64,000 nt of DNA, from NCBI GenBank assembly GCA_027487315.1, contig JAIYDW010000094.1:1-64000 (forward strand), given 5' to 3'. Shown here one piece after another: positions 59,286 through 64,000 of the stretch (position 1 is the first letter of the stretch; each line of letters opens with the position of its first letter). The position numbers were made by a program, and so were the translations under genes. The notes beneath the pieces are model-generated. The model worked only from the letters and a program-made list of their open reading frames with translations. It made no database searches and had not been told where the DNA came from. Source of the DNA: Verrucomicrobiaceae bacterium (lineage in GTDB: Bacteria > Verrucomicrobiota > Verrucomicrobiia > Verrucomicrobiales > Verrucomicrobiaceae).

Positions 59286-60589
59286 ACCTCATTCGTTGGA
59301 CCGATTCACTCCGCCACTCTCCCCTTATTCGGGAACTCGCAGGCTGGCTCGCCCTGCTGCGTGCTCGGTTCCAAAAAACACCCTCCTCCTCCGCAGCCTG
59401 GCATTGCCGCACGCTCGACCTCGCCAATTCAACGCTCCTCCAGGACCAAGCCCTCACCTCCCTCAACCCTCACCTCAACGACACCGATCTCTGGCACAAG
59501 GTCGTCTCTGGACTCCCCCGTTACCGCACCCTCATTCCCACTCAACCTGCCCTCACCAGAAGCATCATCCTCAAAAGCCCCGGTCCCAATGGAGAAAAAG
59601 GCGCCTTGCTCCTTTACTTCGAATACAACTGGGCCCGTTTCCTCCTCGGCCTCCCTCCCGAAGACCGCGCCTGGTTCCACGAACACTACGACCTCATCCT
59701 CACCACCAGTTGGTCCCCCACCGACTACGCCGCTCTCGCCCTCGCCTGCTCCATCTTCCCGGGCGTGATTTGGGTCCAACCCGCCAATCGTCTTGAGGCC
59801 CCAAAAATCGCCCTCTTCCATCCCCGCCTCCGCGTCCTCGACTCCCTCGCCTGCGATTGGGTCAACCCAGACTTCTACCAACCCAAACCCTTCGCCGAAC
59901 GAACCATCGACCTCATCATGATCGCCAATTGGGGCCACTTCAAACGCCACTGGGAGTTCTTCCACGCCCTCACCCACCTGCCCGCTGACCTCCGCGTCGT
60001 TCTCATCGGCCAGCAAGAAGGCGGCAGAACCCTCGACACCATCCGCGCCGAAGCCCGCTCCTTCCGCGTCCCTCAATCCATCGAATACCACGAATCCCTC
60101 TCCATCGAACAAGTCACCGCCATGCAGTGTGACGCCAAAGTCTCCATCCTCATGAGCCGCCGCGAAGGCGGCTGCGTCGCCGCCGTCGAATCCCTCTTCG
60201 CCGGCTGCGCCCTCGCCATGCGCTCCGACGCCCACGTCGGCTCCCGCGTCCACATCAACCCCCAAACCGGCGCCCTCCTCCGCCCCGGTCACATCGCCGA
60301 AGATCTCCTCCACCTGCTCCAAATCGCTCCCAACCTCACCCCCCGCGAATGGGCCATCCAAAACATCTCCTGCCAGCAAACCACCGCCAAACTCAATCAC
60401 CAATTGAAGTCCCACGCGCTCGCCGAAAACCGCCCCTGGACCCGCGACCTCGCCCTCGCAAACTGGCGCCCCCATCCCACCTTCGCAAACCCCTCCGAGC
60501 AGCAAGCCATGCTCCCCGCCTACACCGAACTCCACCACCGCTTCCCCACCCTGTTCAACGCGGACCTGTGTCACCAAAGCTGGCGTTGA
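59282..60589 (+). CDS. Glycosyltransferase (GT4-like C-terminal domain)
   Basis: GTG start overlapping upstream stop; LIMIANWGHFKRHWEFFHALTHLPADLRVVLIGQQEGGRTLDTIRAEA; ILMSRREGGCVAAVESLFAGCALAM. Confidence 0.75.
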   Translation: MNLIRWTDSLRHSPLIRELAGWLALLRARFQKTPSSSAAWHCRTLDLANSTLLQDQALTSLNPHLNDTDLWHKVVSGLPRYRTLIPTQPALTRSIILKSPGPNGEKGALLLYFEYNWARFLLGLPPEDRAWFHEHYDLILTTSWSPTDYAALALACSIFPGVIWVQPANRLEAPKIALFHPRLRVLDSLACDWVNPDFYQPKPFAERTIDLIMIANWGHFKRHWEFFHALTHLPADLRVVLIGQQEGGRTLDTIRAEARSFRVPQSIEYHESLSIEQVTAMQCDAKVSILMSRREGGCVAAVESLFAGCALAMRSDAHVGSRVHINPQTGALLRPGHIAEDLLHLLQIAPNLTPREWAIQNISCQQTTAKLNHQLKSHALAENRPWTRDLALANWRPHPTFANPSEQQAMLPAYTELHHRFPTLFNADLCHQSWR

Positions 60590-61487
60590 GTCTTTCGATC
60601 AACAACGTCGTGAACCTCCGAGCACCTTCGGCATCCAAGTGATACCCATCCGGAAATCGCTCCACCTCCATCGCATGCTCCGAGCCTCCGTCAATCACTA
60701 ACACCCCGTTCGCTTTCAGCACCTCCACCACTTCCCGCGGCAGCTCATACTTCTCCGGCACAGGCATCGCCACCACCACCAGCTTCGCTCCGACCTTCGC
60801 CACATCGTCAATCAACCTTTGCAAATGGCGAGTCGTCACTGCACCCTGTTCTTTTCCTCCTGAACGCCCAACCATCGCCAAGCCACGCTCGTGATTGATC
60901 AAACGGCTCGTCTCCTCATACCCCGGCACCAACCGATAAAACACCAAAGGCTCAATCCGTTCGCGATTCGCAAACAAACGCGACCAACTCGCCAGCCAAA
61001 ACGGAATCGCCTCCTCCAATCCCCACTTCTGATCTTTCACAAAAGCCCACCGTTCATCCTTCGGAACCAACCAAGCCGCCAACCGCTCCGACTGCACTTC
61101 TGACGAATCAATCAAATGCACCCTCCCCGTGCCGACCACCACCACCTCAGGCCGGCTCCCCGTCTCCATCACATAGCGCCGAAACCCCTGCCCCCATTCC
61201 AAAATCCCGCTCGCATCCGGATACATGGTTTCCACCTGCGCCGCCTCACCTGAAGGCAATCGCCATCCCTCCCTCAGCAAACCTTGATCGATGCCGCATC
61301 GCGTTAGTGAATTCCCCAGCAGCAGCACGTTCGACCTCCCTCTCGGCTCCAGTCGCGTCGCCATCGTCTCCAGTCCGGCAAGATGCTCCACATCCTTTGA
61401 CAACGCAGGCTCCAGCCATCGCGTACCCCACTCCCCCGCCAGCAGGCAGACGATCAAAAACAACAGAACTTTGATCTCTGATCGCAT
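60555..61487 (-). CDS. SGNH/GDSL-like (AlgJ/DltD-like) protein
   Basis: SNVLLLGNSLTRCGIDQGLLREG; FPDGYHLDAEGARRFTTLLIERL; 1 bp after the MBOAT gene. Confidence 0.7.
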   Translation of the reverse strand: MRSEIKVLLFLIVCLLAGEWGTRWLEPALSKDVEHLAGLETMATRLEPRGRSNVLLLGNSLTRCGIDQGLLREGWRLPSGEAAQVETMYPDASGILEWGQGFRRYVMETGSRPEVVVVGTGRVHLIDSSEVQSERLAAWLVPKDERWAFVKDQKWGLEEAIPFWLASWSRLFANRERIEPLVFYRLVPGYEETSRLINHERGLAMVGRSGGKEQGAVTTRHLQRLIDDVAKVGAKLVVVAMPVPEKYELPREVVEVLKANGVLVIDGGSEHAMEVERFPDGYHLDAEGARRFTTLLIERLNASFGDTGPR

Positions 61488-61488
61488 A

Positions 61489-62910
61489 TCAGAACTGAAA
61501 GTAAATGAACTCAGACGGCATCGGCGGCGGAAACCACAACAGCATCAACAGCAGCCACCCATAAAAGCACGCCCTCACCAACCAGGGCTTTTCCAATAAC
61601 ACCAAATCCGAACCCGCCCGCTCCACCCACGCCTCATAGGCAACCCAGGGCAGCACAAAGAACATCAGCAAACTCGCGCACGTCATCGCATACGGCGTCC
61701 AAACCCAACCTCCCGCTCCTAGCAACCCCAACAACTGGCCCGCCTGCCCCATGCTTTCCGCCCTGAAAAACAACCACCCCAAACAAACCAAATGAAACGT
61801 GCCCACCATCCCCAGCATCCCTTTCCACTCACCCCCAAGTGCACCTCGTTCCTTCACCACGAAGCGATTCACCACCAGCCACAACCCATGAAAACCACCC
61901 CAGACCACATACGTCCACGACGCTCCGTGCCAAAGCCCCCCTAGCAACATCGTGACCATCAGATTCCTCCCCGTCTTCCACTTCCCCATCCGATTCCCCC
62001 CCAGCGGGATGTACAAGTAATCACGCAGCCACGTCGACAAACTGATATGCCATCGACTCCAAAAATCAGTCGGTGAAGTCGCAAAATACGGCCTCCTGAA
62101 ATTCTCCATCAAGTCGAAGCCCAACCACATCGCCACGCCCACCGCAATCGAACTGTAACCCGAAAAATCCCCGTAAATTTGAAACGCAAACGCATACACC
62201 CCCAGCAGCACTTCCAGCCCGTTCAACTCTCCCAAACCACCACTGACCTGAAACACATGGTTGCCCAGCCAGGCCATGTTATCCGCAATCACCACCTTCT
62301 TGAAAAAACCCGTCAGCACATGATACAAGCCGATCCGAAACCGCCTCGCATTCAATGCCGGCCTCGGATTCTCCACCTGCGGCAGCAAATGATTGGATCG
62401 CTCAATCGGCCCAGCCACCAACTGCGGAAAAAACGCGATGAACAAGGCAAAATCAGTGAAGCTCCCAGTCGCCTTCGTCTGCCCTCGATACACATCCACC
62501 GTGTAGCTCAAGGCCTGAAACGTGAAGAACGACAAACCCGCCGGCAACAAGATGTCCAACGTCCACGACGGCTCTCCCACCCATCCAAACACCCTCAGCA
62601 TTTGATGCAACTCCGTCACAAAAAATCCCAAATACTTGAACACCCCTAAAATCGACATCTCCACCACCACCGATGCCATCATCCATCGCCGCCGAACCTT
62701 CGCACTCTCACTCGCCCCAATCGCCCTTCCAGACACAAACTCAAACGTCGTCGTAAACACGATCAACCCCAAAAACCGCCAGTCCCAGCAGCCGTAGAAA
62801 AAGTAGCTGCACCCCAGCAGCCAAAGATTGCGCAAGCGATGCCCCAAAAACCAGTGCACCACGCAGACCACGGCAAAAAAGGCAATAAAGCTGAAACTGT
62901 TGAACCACAT
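61489..62910 (-). CDS. MBOAT family O-acyltransferase (AlgI-like)
   Basis: 473 aa; MWFNSFSFIAFFAVVCVVHWFL; FPQLVAGPIERSNHLLPQ; GGLWHGASWTYVVWGGFHGL. Confidence 0.95.
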   Translation of the reverse strand: MWFNSFSFIAFFAVVCVVHWFLGHRLRNLWLLGCSYFFYGCWDWRFLGLIVFTTTFEFVSGRAIGASESAKVRRRWMMASVVVEMSILGVFKYLGFFVTELHQMLRVFGWVGEPSWTLDILLPAGLSFFTFQALSYTVDVYRGQTKATGSFTDFALFIAFFPQLVAGPIERSNHLLPQVENPRPALNARRFRIGLYHVLTGFFKKVVIADNMAWLGNHVFQVSGGLGELNGLEVLLGVYAFAFQIYGDFSGYSSIAVGVAMWLGFDLMENFRRPYFATSPTDFWSRWHISLSTWLRDYLYIPLGGNRMGKWKTGRNLMVTMLLGGLWHGASWTYVVWGGFHGLWLVVNRFVVKERGALGGEWKGMLGMVGTFHLVCLGWLFFRAESMGQAGQLLGLLGAGGWVWTPYAMTCASLLMFFVLPWVAYEAWVERAGSDLVLLEKPWLVRACFYGWLLLMLLWFPPPMPSEFIYFQF

Positions 62911-62929
62911 GAAATCAATCGGGCCGCTA

Positions 62930-63107
62930 GCCTGGATAATTCATGAACATCGTAGCGAAAACGCTCAAAAGCCTGAAGCTGCTAGGCGGGCGCGGTTTTG
63001 AAAGGCGGAGTGCATTTGTAAATGCTCGATGCCTTTCAAAACAAGCCCAACGCAGCAGATTCGGACTTTTGGGCGGTTGCAGTAGATGGCTCATGAATGA
63101 TTCAGGC
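62930..63107. repeat. 178-bp gap-free imperfect palindrome (MITE-like or long hairpin)
   Basis: Co-centred pairs at 63018.5: GCATTT/AAATGC (63012/63020), GTTTTGAAAGGC/GCCTTTCAAAAC (62995/63031), ATTCATGA/TCATGAAT (62939/63091), CCTG/CAGG (62931/63103). Conceptual peptides of both strands are alike. Confidence 0.85.
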
Positions 63108-63238
63108 AAGTGTTTACTCGGGATCACTCCCAAGACAATCAGCACCTTCCCTCCGCCTCCACTTTCACCGCCTTTCATATCCGCTTGCGGCACGTCCATT
63201 CTAGGTTTGACTGACTCGCTGTCTCAGAGCCCTAAATA

Positions 63239-64000
63239 ATGGCCTCCTCTCCCTCTCTTCTGTCCCCCATTCCTGTCCCCTCCCCGGACGATTTGCAGGG
63301 CTGGAAGACCGCCGATGCCTCCCTCGATCGCTCATCTCATCGAGGCCTCTCCTACTACCTCGCTCTCCTCTTCCTGGCCGTCTATTACATCCGCCCCCAG
63401 GACTGGGTCCCGGGCATGGCGGGCGTCAATATCGTCCGCCCCATCATGGTGGTCTGGTTCGTCACCGTGTTTGTCCAGGGCTCTCGCTCACCCATTCAAG
63501 GATGGTTCCGCACCCCCCATGACTGGGTCATGCTGTCCTTCTTTATCTACGTCGCCTGGACCTCGCCTCCCATCGCCGGCGCCACCTCCGGCATGTTCTC
63601 TCTCGTCGTCTTTTTTTACCTCACCACGCAGGCCCTCTCCTCCTGGGACCACATCCTCGGTTATCTCAAGGCATGGAACCTCTTCCTCATCTGCATCGCT
63701 ATTCTGGGCTCCCTTCAAACCCTCGGCCTCGACATCACCGGCGGTCAGTCCAAAACCGATTTCTTTGTCGGCCGCCTCAGCCTCGGAACCTGGCTCACCA
63801 ACAATCCCAACGCCCTCGCTCACACCATCGTTCCAGCCATCCCCCTGAGCTACCTCCTCTATTTCTGGCGTGGCTCGGCCATCGGACGCTTCATCATCTT
63901 TCCTGCCTGCCTCGGACTCGTCGGCTATTGCACCTGGCTCACCGAATCCCGAGGCGCCTTCCTCGTCGGCGCAGGCGTCACCGCGATGCTCTTTATTGTC
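63239..64000 (+). CDS. O-antigen ligase/polymerase-type membrane protein, N-terminal part; runs off the window end
   Basis: Reads MASSPSLLSPIPVPSPDDLQGWKTADASLDRSSHRGLSYYLALLFLAVYYIRPQDWVPGMAGVNIVRPIMVVWFVTVFVQG... without stop to 64000; YIRPQDW motif, multiple TMs. Confidence 0.8.
   Translation, partial: MASSPSLLSPIPVPSPDDLQGWKTADASLDRSSHRGLSYYLALLFLAVYYIRPQDWVPGMAGVNIVRPIMVVWFVTVFVQGSRSPIQGWFRTPHDWVMLSFFIYVAWTSPPIAGATSGMFSLVVFFYLTTQALSSWDHILGYLKAWNLFLICIAILGSLQTLGLDITGGQSKTDFFVGRLSLGTWLTNNPNALAHTIVPAIPLSYLLYFWRGSAIGRFIIFPACLGLVGYCTWLTESRGAFLVGAGVTAMLFIV

Noticed and set aside
62927-63239. Short ORFs 62943-63239(+) and 62927-63199(-)
   Set aside because: They are the two strands of the palindrome; their mutual similarity reflects the inverted repeat, not coding.

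Overview
The window is about 64 kb of GC-rich bacterial DNA. Protein content (DUF1549/PSCyt2-type N-terminus, a PEP-CTERM protein, large secreted Ig/TIG/RCC1 proteins, HU-like/DUF4469-like protein) suggests a Verrucomicrobia-type (PVC group) genome; this is inference. The left half (1-28 kb) is envelope and secretion biology: a DUF3450-ExbB-ExbD-TonB-TPR operon, a TonB-dependent receptor with a TPR partner, secreted beta-rich proteins including one PEP-CTERM protein, two paralogous outer-membrane beta-barrels, and an HtrA-like/TPR protein whose catalytic triad looks lost. A tRNA-Arg(CCT) at 28.1 kb precedes a long exopolysaccharide/O-antigen type region (28-64 kb): glycosyltransferases, UDP-sugar epimerase and dehydrogenase, flippase, three consecutive FkbM-like methyltransferases, acyltransferases, MBOAT/SGNH pair, partial O-antigen ligase. 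That region is interrupted by a 2583-aa RCC1/TIG/propeller giant and an 831-aa TIG/InlB-type protein. The strongest unexplained signals are: (1) a recurrent 18-bp palindrome TGTGAC-N6-GTCACA upstream of several envelope genes; (2) an exactly 22-bp-periodic array of GGGTSACCC palindromes abutting an HU-like/DUF4469-like gene; (3) a 178-bp gap-free imperfect palindrome at 62.93-63.11 kb; (4) minisatellites placed at convergent gene junctions. No CRISPR array, intact transposase, phage genes or recognisable defence system were seen. No searches were run; family names come from reading the translations.
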